This document shows, piece after piece, positions 6,252-13,755 of a DNA stretch of 22,745 bases. Positions within the stretch are counted from its first letter, which is position 1. The number at the start of each line of letters is the position of its first letter. Location of the stretch: assembly GCA_045546975.1 (NCBI GenBank), contig JAZQDV010000012.1:1-22745 (forward strand), written 5' to 3'. Source of the stretch: SIG480 sp045546975. Lineage in GTDB: Bacteria; Bacillota; Clostridia; Oscillospirales; JAAYXM01. The translations under genes and the position numbers were made by a program. Under the pieces are notes generated by a model that was given only the letters and a program-made list of their open reading frames with translations, was not told the origin of the DNA and made no database searches.

Positions 6252-7548
6252 GGTTACACCGCGCCAGAGTGAGTTCATAGCCGCAAAAAGCGGTGAGGTT
6301 CTCTTTGGCGGTGCGGCAGGCGGGGGAAAGTCATACGGTCAGCTTGTTGATGCGTTTGTCTTTGCACTTTCATATCCAAAGTCAAAGCAGCTGATTTTAC
6401 GTCGTACATATCCGGAACTTGAAAAATCGATTATACGAAGTGCGCTTGAGCTATACCCACGTGAAATTTTCAAATACAAAAGTGCGCAGCACGAGGGGAT
6501 TTTCAAAAACGGCTCAATTATCGATTTTGGGTACTGTGACAGCGAAAACGACGTTTACAGGTATCAGTCTGCGGAGTATGACATAATCCGATTTGACGAG
6601 CTTACACATTTTACCGAGCAGATGTATGTATACCTCATATCGCGTGTGCGTGGCGCGAATGGGTATCCAAAGCAGGTGAAGAGCTCGACAAACCCGGGTG
6701 GCATAGGGCATGCCTGGGTAAAGGCACGGTTTATCGACATCGGTCAGCCGAATGAGGAACATCTCGGACGTATTTTCATTCCGTCGCGCGTCACGGACAA
6801 TACGTTTTTGATGAAATCCGACCCCGACTACAAAAAGCGCCTGCTTCTGTTATCGAAAAAAGACCGCGAGGCACTGCTTTACGGTAACTGGGACATCTTC
6901 GACGGTCAGTATTTTACGGAATGGAACCGCGATATCCACGTGATAAAACCGTTTGAGATACCACGCGACTGGCGGAGGTACTTCGTTATGGACTACGGTC
7001 TTGATATGCTTGCGGGGTACTGGATAGCGCTTGATGTGTACGGTCGCGCATACGTTTATCGCGAGCTTTACGAGAGCGGACTTATAATCTCCGCTGCAGC
7101 GCGGAAGATTTGCGCAAACACGAACGAAAAGGTGTATGCAAACATTGCACCGCCTGACCTGTGGAACAGACGTCAGGATACGGGCAAGAGTGCGGCAGAA
7201 ATCTTTGCGGAAAACGGAGTGCCACTTGTTGCGGCGCAGAACGACCGTGTGCAGGGATGGTACAACTTGAAAGAATGGCTCTCGCCGTACCGTGACGAAA
7301 CGGGACAGATGTGCGCGTCCATCCGCGTTTTTTCAAACTGCAGAAACCTGATACGAACACTGCCTCAGGTTCTGACCGACGGCAAAAACCCAAATGATGT
7401 GGCGCGAAACCCTCACGAGCTCACCCACGCGCCGGATGCGATAAGATACTTTGTTGCAGGGAGACCTGCCCCTGCGATGAAGCTTACGCAAAAAGAAGAA
7501 ACACCTTTATTTGAAAGACAAATAGAGGACATGCTCAATTTTTCATAA
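6241..7548 (+). CDS. terL: Phage terminase large subunit
   Basis: A 435-aa DNA-packaging motor protein. The N-terminal ATPase has a Walker A GGAAGGGKS (residues 23-31), a Walker B ending in FDE (Asp119-Glu120) and the coupling motif STNPGG (149-154). The C-terminal RNase H-like nuclease shows its first acidic residue in VMDYGLD (Asp251) and a late one in APDA (Asp399). All catalytic positions expected of a working terminase are present, and the length is normal, so nothing suggests decay. ATG 6241 overlaps the preceding gene by 11 bases; an upstream in-frame TTG (6226) is less likely. In a phage it would dock on the portal, which is also encoded in this block. Confidence 0.95.
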   Translation: MEIKVTPRQSEFIAAKSGEVLFGGAAGGGKSYGQLVDAFVFALSYPKSKQLILRRTYPELEKSIIRSALELYPREIFKYKSAQHEGIFKNGSIIDFGYCDSENDVYRYQSAEYDIIRFDELTHFTEQMYVYLISRVRGANGYPKQVKSSTNPGGIGHAWVKARFIDIGQPNEEHLGRIFIPSRVTDNTFLMKSDPDYKKRLLLLSKKDREALLYGNWDIFDGQYFTEWNRDIHVIKPFEIPRDWRRYFVMDYGLDMLAGYWIALDVYGRAYVYRELYESGLIISAAARKICANTNEKVYANIAPPDLWNRRQDTGKSAAEIFAENGVPLVAAQNDRVQGWYNLKEWLSPYRDETGQMCASIRVFSNCRNLIRTLPQVLTDGKNPNDVARNPHELTHAPDAIRYFVAGRPAPAMKLTQKEETPLFERQIEDMLNFS

Positions 7549-7563
7549 AAAGGAGGAAAAGAA

Positions 7564-8010
7564 ATGAGCTTTGAAAACTGTAAAATAGAAAACTATGCCA
7601 CAAGTATATCGGATCTTCCCGATTGTCCGTCAGAGTCAGGGTATACTGCTGAGGCGCTGAAGGCCCTTTTTGATGCAAGGAGCGACGGAGAGATAAAGGA
7701 AAAGCACAATGCCCTTGTTGATGCGGTTACGGAAAAGGCAGCCGAGCTTGAAAATGACATTCTTGACACAAAGGTGGCGGTGGTATCTGAGGCAAAAGCC
7801 TACGCAGACGGTCTCGGTGCAAACTACGACCCTGTGGGAAGCGCAGCTGAGGCGGAGGCACGAGCGAAGGAGTATGCAGACGGTCTCGGTGCGAATTATG
7901 ACCCTGCGGGAAGCGCAGCTGAAGCTGAGACACGTGCGAAGGAGTATGCAGACGGAGCCATAGCTGAGGCAATAGCTTCAATTACGAATTTAGATGAGGT
8001 GGGATTCTGA
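7564..8010 (+). CDS. Repeat-containing phage tail-fibre-like protein
   Basis: A 148-aa acidic, Ala-rich protein. Residues about 1-75 have no recognised domain. Residues about 79-130 contain two copies of a 24-residue repeat (start ADGLGANYDP, end AKEY), then a third partial start. Such AxAY/EYADG helical repeats are common in phage fibre and appendage proteins, where they form trimeric coiled stalks; the assignment rests on that resemblance and on the neighbours. AGGAGG precedes ATG 7564, 15 bases after terL. Its stop overlaps the start of the next gene (TGATG), so the two are probably made together and may form one appendage. Confidence 0.65.
   Translation: MSFENCKIENYATSISDLPDCPSESGYTAEALKALFDARSDGEIKEKHNALVDAVTEKAAELENDILDTKVAVVSEAKAYADGLGANYDPVGSAAEAEARAKEYADGLGANYDPAGSAAEAETRAKEYADGAIAEAIASITNLDEVGF
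7804..7947 (+). repeat. Two tandem 72-bp in-frame repeats
   Basis: Units 7804-7875 and 7876-7947 both begin GCAGACGGTCTCGG and differ at scattered bases; a third partial start (GCAGACGGA) follows at 7948. The period keeps the reading frame (24 codons), so copy number could change by slippage or recombination without breaking the gene. Confidence 0.9.
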
Positions 8011-8939
8011 TGGCAAGAGGAATGACAGACGATAAGTATTATAAAGAAATAGCCGATGAGCTTCGCAAGGTCAATGGCGACTCTGACGATATAAAATACC
8101 TGCCTGCTGATATGAAAAGTATGGTTAAGTGGAGTTGCGAAGTTGCGCGCAATGGTGGGTACTACGACGGTCACGAGGCCGGACTCAAAACGGGTCGTGA
8201 ACAGGGCGAGTCCGAAGGCTATGCCGAGGGTCTTGCGGCGGGTAAGTCCGAAGGCTATGCCGAGGGTTTTGCGACGGGTAAGGCTGAAGGCTATGCCGAG
8301 GGTCTTGCGGCGGGTAAGGTCGCCGAATACGACAACTTTTGGGATAACTACCAAGCCAACGGAAATCGAACGGCATACAATTATGGCTTTGCATATTGGG
8401 GATGGACTGATGAAACATACAAACCCAAGTACAAGCCGATGCCGTCAAACGCGAGCTATATGTACAATAATACACGCATAACCGACACAAAAATAGATGT
8501 TGACTTTTCAAACGCGACAAATATGACTTACACGTTTGTCGGAGCATATTATGTCAAGAACATCGGCGTAGTTGACACGAGAAGTGCAAAAAACTCAATA
8601 ACTCAGTTGTTTGCTTATTGCAGAGCTTTGCAGACTATAGACAAGTTAATACTTCTTGATGACGGGTCACAGACATTTTTAAATGTGTTTCTTGAAAACA
8701 ATGCTTTACAGAATATCGTTATCGAGGGTGTTATCGGAAACAGTATAAGCTTCCAGCATTCTCCACTCTCTGCAAAAAGCCTTGTTTCTGTTGTTGAACA
8801 TTTGAGCGACACTGCCACAGGGAAAACTGCAACATTCAAACAAACGGCAACAGACAATGCAGACTGGTCGACAACGGAGTATTCATCCTGGGACGAGCTC
8901 ATTGCTACAAAACCGAATTGGGCTTTTAGTCTCGTATAG
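8010..8939 (+). CDS. Phage tail/appendage-like protein with GYAEG repeats
   Basis: A 309-aa protein. Residues about 1-45 are charged. Residues about 57-103 are Gly/Glu/Ala-rich, with three 12-residue repeats of the form SEGYAEGLAAGK. Residues about 130-260 resemble the surface-protein-like, leucine-spaced repeats (SNATNMTYTF, CRALQTIDKL) found in clostridial phage tail proteins. The ending with LSDTATGKTATFK and ATKPNW is also recurrent in such proteins. It is probably a receptor-binding or fibre-tip component; this is family resemblance, not proof. It starts at ATG 8010, overlapping the previous stop by one base. Confidence 0.65.
   Translation: MARGMTDDKYYKEIADELRKVNGDSDDIKYLPADMKSMVKWSCEVARNGGYYDGHEAGLKTGREQGESEGYAEGLAAGKSEGYAEGFATGKAEGYAEGLAAGKVAEYDNFWDNYQANGNRTAYNYGFAYWGWTDETYKPKYKPMPSNASYMYNNTRITDTKIDVDFSNATNMTYTFVGAYYVKNIGVVDTRSAKNSITQLFAYCRALQTIDKLILLDDGSQTFLNVFLENNALQNIVIEGVIGNSISFQHSPLSAKSLVSVVEHLSDTATGKTATFKQTATDNADWSTTEYSSWDELIATKPNWAFSLV
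8211..8318 (+). repeat. Three tandem 36-bp in-frame repeats
   Basis: Units start at 8211, 8247 and 8283 (TCCGAAGGCT, TCCGAAGGCT, GCTGAAGGCT) and encode the 12-residue GYAEG motif. They are coding repeats without spacers, so they are not a CRISPR array. Confidence 0.92.
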
Positions 8940-8951
8940 GGGGGAGGAAGC

Positions 8952-11072
8952 ATGGTAAACAAATCAAGGTTTTCAAAACCATCAAGAAACACCGTATACA
9001 CCAAAACGTATACAGGGTTTCAGGGCGTGGACTTTTCCTGTGACGCATCGCTTGTAGACGATACACACTCACCATATGCGGAAAATATAATTTCTGATAG
9101 CGGCGGCTACCCTGAAAAGCGCGTGGGGTGGAGAACACTCAAAACACTTCAGGGAAAAATCAACGGCATTTTCGGCTATGACAACGAAGAGACTGACGGT
9201 GTCGCGTGTTTTATCATCCACTCAGGCGATAAGATTTATTCCTGGAGCGGAAAAGATGAGGATGACCCCGTGGAGCTTCTCTCAGGAGTTGCTGATTCTC
9301 GGTCAAGTGCAAAATACTTCAAGGGAAAACTATGTATTCTCACGGGAAGTGAGTATCTCGTCTACGACGGGGAGACCTGCACGCGTGCCGACCGATACGA
9401 AAAAGTGTATGCTCCGACAACGATGGTTTCCGGCGCTGTCATGACACTCGAGGATACATATGTCAAGTATATGGAAAACTACAAGTCGTGGCAAAACGGC
9501 GAAGCAATGAGAGACATTGACGGGAAAGCAGTTTCGGACGGAATTGTTCCGGAAAGTGCAATGATTAACCTTATTTCGGGCAAGAGAAGGAATACATTTA
9601 CGTTAAAGAGTGGCGCGATGCTACTCAAACTTGACGGGCTCATTGATAAAGACTCGACCGTCGTGATAAAGAGTGTATTGATGGACAAGGAAATCTTTCA
9701 CGGCACTTTTCCGGGAGAGGATAACGGCAGTGCAATATACAGTTCCCGTGAATCTGACCTTCCCGGTGCGGTGTCCGAAATGTTTGACGACATACAATTC
9801 AACAGCCTGAGTGATGCCGACCTTGTTATAGGAAACTGTAAGGTACAAAAGAGCGGATACATACTCTGCAAACCGAACATAACAAAGATTTATGACGGTG
9901 GTCTTCGTTCGCCTGAAAACGATATAGTAGTCGAGTTTTTCTCGACTCCTGAAGGGTATCCTGACAGGATAAACAAGTGTACCTGTATCGATGTTTTTGA
10001 AAACCGCGTGTTCTTTTCGGGAAATACCGATTACCCGAATGCCGACTGGTATTCGGGCGTAAACGACCCGCTTTTTGTCCCCGATATAAACTACACGGAG
10101 GTCGGTGTTTCATCAAGCCCTATTATGGGATACTTGAGAACAGGCGATGCTCAGGCAATACTCAAAGCCGACGGCGATGATGCGACCATCTATATGCGCT
10201 CGTATTCAAGCCTTTCTGACGGAACCGTGATTTTCCCGATACGGCAGGGCACAAATGGTATCGGTGCGATAGCGCGAGGCGCGGTATGTACATTCCTTGA
10301 CGACCCGGTATATCTCACGCGCAACGGTGTATATGCAATTGCACTTCAGGATATTTCAAGTGAGCGAGCGCTCAATATCCGCTCATCAAGGATAAACAAG
10401 AGACTGCTCAGGGAGAAAGACCTCAAAAACGCCACAATGTGCGAGTGGAACGGATATCTTCTCCTTTGCATAAATGGAAACTGCTACGTTGCCGACGCGG
10501 GACAGAAGACGTATTTTGGAAACAAAACAGGTACGTTTGAGTATGAGTGGTACTATTGGACAAACATCCCCGCAACAGCGATGTACGAACGCGGAGGCGC
10601 GCTCTATTTCGGAACGAAAGACGGACGGCTCTGCAGATTCAACGACGATATGAAAAATGAGCGGGGAGACTTGTTGTCGTGTGCGTATTCAGATGACGGC
10701 GATCCGATAGTTGCTGAGTGGTCTACAAATTTTTCTGACGACGGTAACTTTATGCAAGAAAAAACTCTTGTAAAGGCGGGGACGGGAATCTTTCTCAAGT
10801 CGTATAACCATTCGGGTATTTCCGTATGCATACGTACGGATGCCGACTTTGGTCGCGAGGCGGTAAAAAAGGATATCGGCATATTTAACTTCGAAGATAT
10901 CGACTTTGGGAATTTCACATTCAACACGAGTCCGTATGCAGTGGTATCGCTTAATACGAGGTTAAAAAAGTACAGCGCAATCCAGATAATTTGCAGAAAC
11001 GCCGAAAATAATCAGGCATTCGGAATTGGCGGAATAGTAAGAAGATATTTCTACGGAAAAATTAAAAAATAG
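8952..11072 (+). CDS. Large phage structural protein, tail nozzle/connector-like
   Basis: A 706-aa protein, the largest of the block, probably rich in beta structure. The N-terminal segment has a pattern (GVDFS, SPYAENI, GGYPEKRVGWR) seen in podovirus tail-tube or DNA-stabilising proteins that begin with a 'select positions, then remove a profile' style of repeated blades (short segments such as YFGTKDGRLCRF suggest propeller blades). I infer a tail nozzle or head-to-tail connector role from this and from the nearby portal; no catalytic motif is visible. ATG 8952 has GGGGAGG 6 bases upstream, and the next gene begins 13 bases after the stop. No frameshift is present over 2.1 kb, which argues against long-standing decay. 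Confidence 0.6.
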   Translation: MVNKSRFSKPSRNTVYTKTYTGFQGVDFSCDASLVDDTHSPYAENIISDSGGYPEKRVGWRTLKTLQGKINGIFGYDNEETDGVACFIIHSGDKIYSWSGKDEDDPVELLSGVADSRSSAKYFKGKLCILTGSEYLVYDGETCTRADRYEKVYAPTTMVSGAVMTLEDTYVKYMENYKSWQNGEAMRDIDGKAVSDGIVPESAMINLISGKRRNTFTLKSGAMLLKLDGLIDKDSTVVIKSVLMDKEIFHGTFPGEDNGSAIYSSRESDLPGAVSEMFDDIQFNSLSDADLVIGNCKVQKSGYILCKPNITKIYDGGLRSPENDIVVEFFSTPEGYPDRINKCTCIDVFENRVFFSGNTDYPNADWYSGVNDPLFVPDINYTEVGVSSSPIMGYLRTGDAQAILKADGDDATIYMRSYSSLSDGTVIFPIRQGTNGIGAIARGAVCTFLDDPVYLTRNGVYAIALQDISSERALNIRSSRINKRLLREKDLKNATMCEWNGYLLLCINGNCYVADAGQKTYFGNKTGTFEYEWYYWTNIPATAMYERGGALYFGTKDGRLCRFNDDMKNERGDLLSCAYSDDGDPIVAEWSTNFSDDGNFMQEKTLVKAGTGIFLKSYNHSGISVCIRTDADFGREAVKKDIGIFNFEDIDFGNFTFNTSPYAVVSLNTRLKKYSAIQIICRNAENNQAFGIGGIVRRYFYGKIKK

Positions 11073-11085
11073 GAGGAAAAGAAAT

Positions 11086-11901
11086 ATGAGTAGAAAAGTA
11101 ACAGGAGTAATTTATCAGGCACCCGACGGCAGCAGTAAGCAGGGCTACATAATTGATGGTAAGACATATAAGGATGTCTACGGCACCCAGAGAATCGAGC
11201 AGGGCTCAACAGTTCCTACAGCAGGCGGAACATACACACTCACAAGCTCAGGCGGAGTAAAGACACCGGGCAGCATAACGAATGACCTTCAGCACGCGTA
11301 TGGAACGTACGAGCAGAACATAAGAAATGCAGGGGCGCAGAAGCAGGAGGCAATAAAGAAAGCCACAAGCGAAAACCTTGCAAAAATTGACGACCAGAGA
11401 AAAAACGTCGATGCCCGATACAATGAGGCAAACCGAAATGCATATACCGCATACGTGAACGCTTCAAACCCATACGGTGCAGCAGCAGAGAGCCTTGCAA
11501 AGGTAGGACTTTCAAACTCGGGCTATGCCGAGACGTCCAAAATGAAGATAGCAAACGCTTATCAGTCCGCACTTTCGGATAACGCGAGAGACAGAAACCT
11601 CTATATGCAGGAGCTTGACTCCGCATACCGCGAGGCGAAAAACAATGGCGATATCGAGCTTGCAAACGCGATTGCAGAATACGAAATGCTTGTGTATAAG
11701 CACGGTATAGAGGCGGCAGAGTCAATTGCAGCACAGCAAAACACAGTATACCAGACCGCGATTGAAGCTGACAGAAAACGCGAGCAAGAGCTTTGGGACC
11801 GCGCATACGCGCTTGCAAGTAAAGGCTATTCAAACGCTCGGATAGCAGCAGCGCTCGGAATCAGCTTACAGCAGCTCAATGAAATAGCAAGGAGGAGATA
11901 G
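11086..11901 (+). CDS. Helical phage-type protein with helix-turn-helix-like C-terminus
   Basis: A 271-aa protein. Residues 1-70 are beta-prone and Gly/Thr/Ser-rich. Residues about 70-240 are Ala/Glu/Lys/Asn-rich and strongly helical, probably coiled coil, with a break around NPYG. The last 25 residues (YSNARIAAALGISLQQLNEI) look like a helix-turn-helix of the kind found in DNA-binding proteins. It may be an internal virion, scaffold or head-completion protein; I do not recognise the family. It does not look like an HK97 capsid protein. AGGAGG precedes ATG 11086, and the gene is 3 bases from the next small gene. Confidence 0.55.
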   Translation: MSRKVTGVIYQAPDGSSKQGYIIDGKTYKDVYGTQRIEQGSTVPTAGGTYTLTSSGGVKTPGSITNDLQHAYGTYEQNIRNAGAQKQEAIKKATSENLAKIDDQRKNVDARYNEANRNAYTAYVNASNPYGAAAESLAKVGLSNSGYAETSKMKIANAYQSALSDNARDRNLYMQELDSAYREAKNNGDIELANAIAEYEMLVYKHGIEAAESIAAQQNTVYQTAIEADRKREQELWDRAYALASKGYSNARIAAALGISLQQLNEIARRR

Positions 11902-11904
11902 GCT

Positions 11905-12102
11905 ATGGTCTGGTGCATGTTATCACTTTTTGCAGGAGCTTTAATATTTGCTTCGGGAGTACTCTTTGAAAGGAGTTTCTATGAGGCGGATGAAGATGAG
12001 CATGACGAGGCTTTTCCGTATTCGGAGACCATGAGTGCTGAGGCACAGAAACAGTGGGAGAACCTCTTGAACTACGCTGGAAAGGAGAATGAGGATGAAT
12101 AA
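11905..12102 (+). CDS. Small one-helix membrane protein in the phage-type block
   Basis: A 65-aa protein with a single hydrophobic helix (about residues 3-21) followed by an acidic tail (EADEDEHDEAF). GGAGGAG lies just upstream of ATG 11905, and the 3' end overlaps the portal gene by 8 bases, so it is a real coupled gene and not chance. No family is recognised. A single hydrophobic N-terminal helix could suit a membrane-associated accessory protein; it lacks the features of a classical holin, which usually has more charge at the C-terminus as Lys/Arg. Confidence 0.6.
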   Translation: MVWCMLSLFAGALIFASGVLFERSFYEADEDEHDEAFPYSETMSAEAQKQWENLLNYAGKENEDE

Positions 12103-13645
12103 AACACCCGAAAAAATATGGAAGGAATACAACACAGGTGTTTCCTACAAGCGCGGACTCGGACTTTATGAAACTGTGCGAAAGAACGAAAACTTTTTCA
12201 TTGGAAGGCAGTGGGAGGGGCTTCGTGCCCCCGACCTTCCAAAGCCTGTAATCAACGTGCTTAAAAGAGTTGTGAACTACTTCATCTCAATGATAGTTGC
12301 AGATGATGTCGGAGTTGCATTTACTCCCTTTGTCCCGACAGAGGAGCTTTCAAAAAAGGCGGATATATGGTCGCGGGAGGTGGAGCGCGTAATCGAGCTT
12401 TCCGAGATAAAGGAAAAGTCGCGCGATGTCATAAGAAACGCAGCGGTAGACGGCGACGGCGTTCTCTACTTCTACTTTGACGCCGACGCCGAAACGGGCG
12501 GTGTTGCGCGCGGAAGAATCGAGTGCGAGGTGCTCGACAACACAAGCGTGATATTCGGAAACCCGTATTCGGGCGATGTACAAAAGCAGCCGTATATCCT
12601 CGTGGAGACAAGGCGCATGGTTGACTCCGTGCGCGAAGAAGCACGTCTCTCCGGAATGAGTGAGGCGGATACGTATGCCATAGTGTCTGACCGCGAGAGC
12701 GAGATGTACGACATAAGCGGTACGGCACAGAACGACGACCTTGTGACTGTGCTTGTCAAGCTGTGGAAGGAAAACGGTACAGTCCACGCGATGAAGACCA
12801 CGAAAAACGCAGTAATCCGCGAGGAGTGGGACACGGGCTACCATAGATACCCCATTGCAATAATGCCGTGGGAAAAGGTGAAAAACTCGTGCCACGGTGT
12901 TGCGGCGATAACGGGGCTTATCCCGAATCAGATAAGCATAAACCAGCTCTTTGCAATGGCGATACACTCGGCAAAGGCAAACGCTTTCCCGAAGACAATA
13001 TACGACGCAACAAAAATCTCAGGTTGGTCAAATAAGGTCGGTCAGGCGATCGGAGTTATAGGCAACCCCAACGAAGCTATTGCCTCGGCGTTCCGCGGTG
13101 CCGATGTGTCAAACCAGGTGCTTGTGCTCATTGATAAGATGATACAGTATACACTTGAGTTTCTCGGCGCATCGGATGCCGCGCTCGGCAATATAAATCC
13201 ACAGAACACCTCGGCAATTATCGCAACGCAAAAAGCCTCCGCAATGCCTCTTGAGCTTCAGAAGCTTGCATATCGCCGCTTTACTGAGGACTATGTAAGA
13301 ACGCTTATAGATATGATGAGTGTAGACTACGGACTTCGCGAGGTAAGGTGTGAGACGGACGACGTGGTCTCAAACGAGCTGTTCGACTTCTCAAGTGGCG
13401 GCGCGATAGGGCTCTCACTCAAGGTCGATATCGGCTCTGCTGCGTACTGGAGCGAGCTTATGCAGGTACAGACTATGGACAACCTCTTCTCTAAGGGCAT
13501 CATTTCCGATGTCGTAACATATCTTGAGGGAATCCCCGAGCAGTACCTGAGAAACAAAAGCAAGCTTATCTCAAAGCTCAAGGCCCGCGAGGAAGAGGCG
13601 ATAGGTGCAACACCTTCGCCCGCACCCATACCGCAGCTTCAGTAA
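12095..13645 (+). CDS. Phage portal protein (podovirus-like)
   Basis: A 516-aa protein with the features of portal (head-tail connector) proteins of short-tailed phages: an N-terminal helical region with NFFIGRQWEGL, a stretch with KPVINVLKRVVNYFISMIV, a central region with EVLDNTSVIFGNP, and the typical clip/stem part with IPNQISINQLFAM and NTSAIIATQKASAMPLELQ. It ends in a Pro-rich tail. In a virion, twelve copies form the ring through which TerL pumps DNA. Start ATG 12095 has AAAGGAG 7 bases upstream; an ATG at 12089 lies too close to it. Here it follows the tail-like genes, whereas in most phages the portal follows terL directly. A 13-bp hairpin lies 28 bases after the stop. Confidence 0.88.
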   Translation: MNKTPEKIWKEYNTGVSYKRGLGLYETVRKNENFFIGRQWEGLRAPDLPKPVINVLKRVVNYFISMIVADDVGVAFTPFVPTEELSKKADIWSREVERVIELSEIKEKSRDVIRNAAVDGDGVLYFYFDADAETGGVARGRIECEVLDNTSVIFGNPYSGDVQKQPYILVETRRMVDSVREEARLSGMSEADTYAIVSDRESEMYDISGTAQNDDLVTVLVKLWKENGTVHAMKTTKNAVIREEWDTGYHRYPIAIMPWEKVKNSCHGVAAITGLIPNQISINQLFAMAIHSAKANAFPKTIYDATKISGWSNKVGQAIGVIGNPNEAIASAFRGADVSNQVLVLIDKMIQYTLEFLGASDAALGNINPQNTSAIIATQKASAMPLELQKLAYRRFTEDYVRTLIDMMSVDYGLREVRCETDDVVSNELFDFSSGGAIGLSLKVDIGSAAYWSELMQVQTMDNLFSKGIISDVVTYLEGIPEQYLRNKSKLISKLKAREEEAIGATPSPAPIPQLQ

Positions 13646-13672
13646 CCTACTGCAAGTGGCGGATAAAATGAA

Positions 13673-13702
13673 GATGTGTGAGAGAGCCTTCTCTCACACA
13701 TC
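13673..13702. other. Perfect 13-bp hairpin after the portal gene
   Basis: GATGTGTGAGAGA (13673-13685) and TCTCTCACACATC (13690-13702) pair fully around the loop GCCT. No T-run follows on either strand, so it is not a standard intrinsic terminator. It may stabilise the 3' end of the block's transcript or bind a protein. Confidence 0.75.
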
Positions 13703-13755
13703 CCCTGCGGTATTTACAAAAAAAGAAAAATATAATAAAATAAGAAGGTGAAAAA

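Noticed and set aside
8211..8318. Short regular repeats that might suggest a CRISPR array
   Set aside because: The units abut without unique spacers, keep the reading frame, and encode GYAEG repeats. No cas gene is present.
7727..8547. Long frames antisense to the fibre-like genes, with repeats such as LTRRKTLGIAF
   Set aside because: They are shadows of the coding tandem repeats in the plus-strand genes and have no translation signals.
11086..11901. The 271-aa protein as the missing major capsid protein
   Set aside because: It is mostly long Ala/Glu/Lys-rich helix with no HK97-like segments. Only a structure prediction could reopen this.
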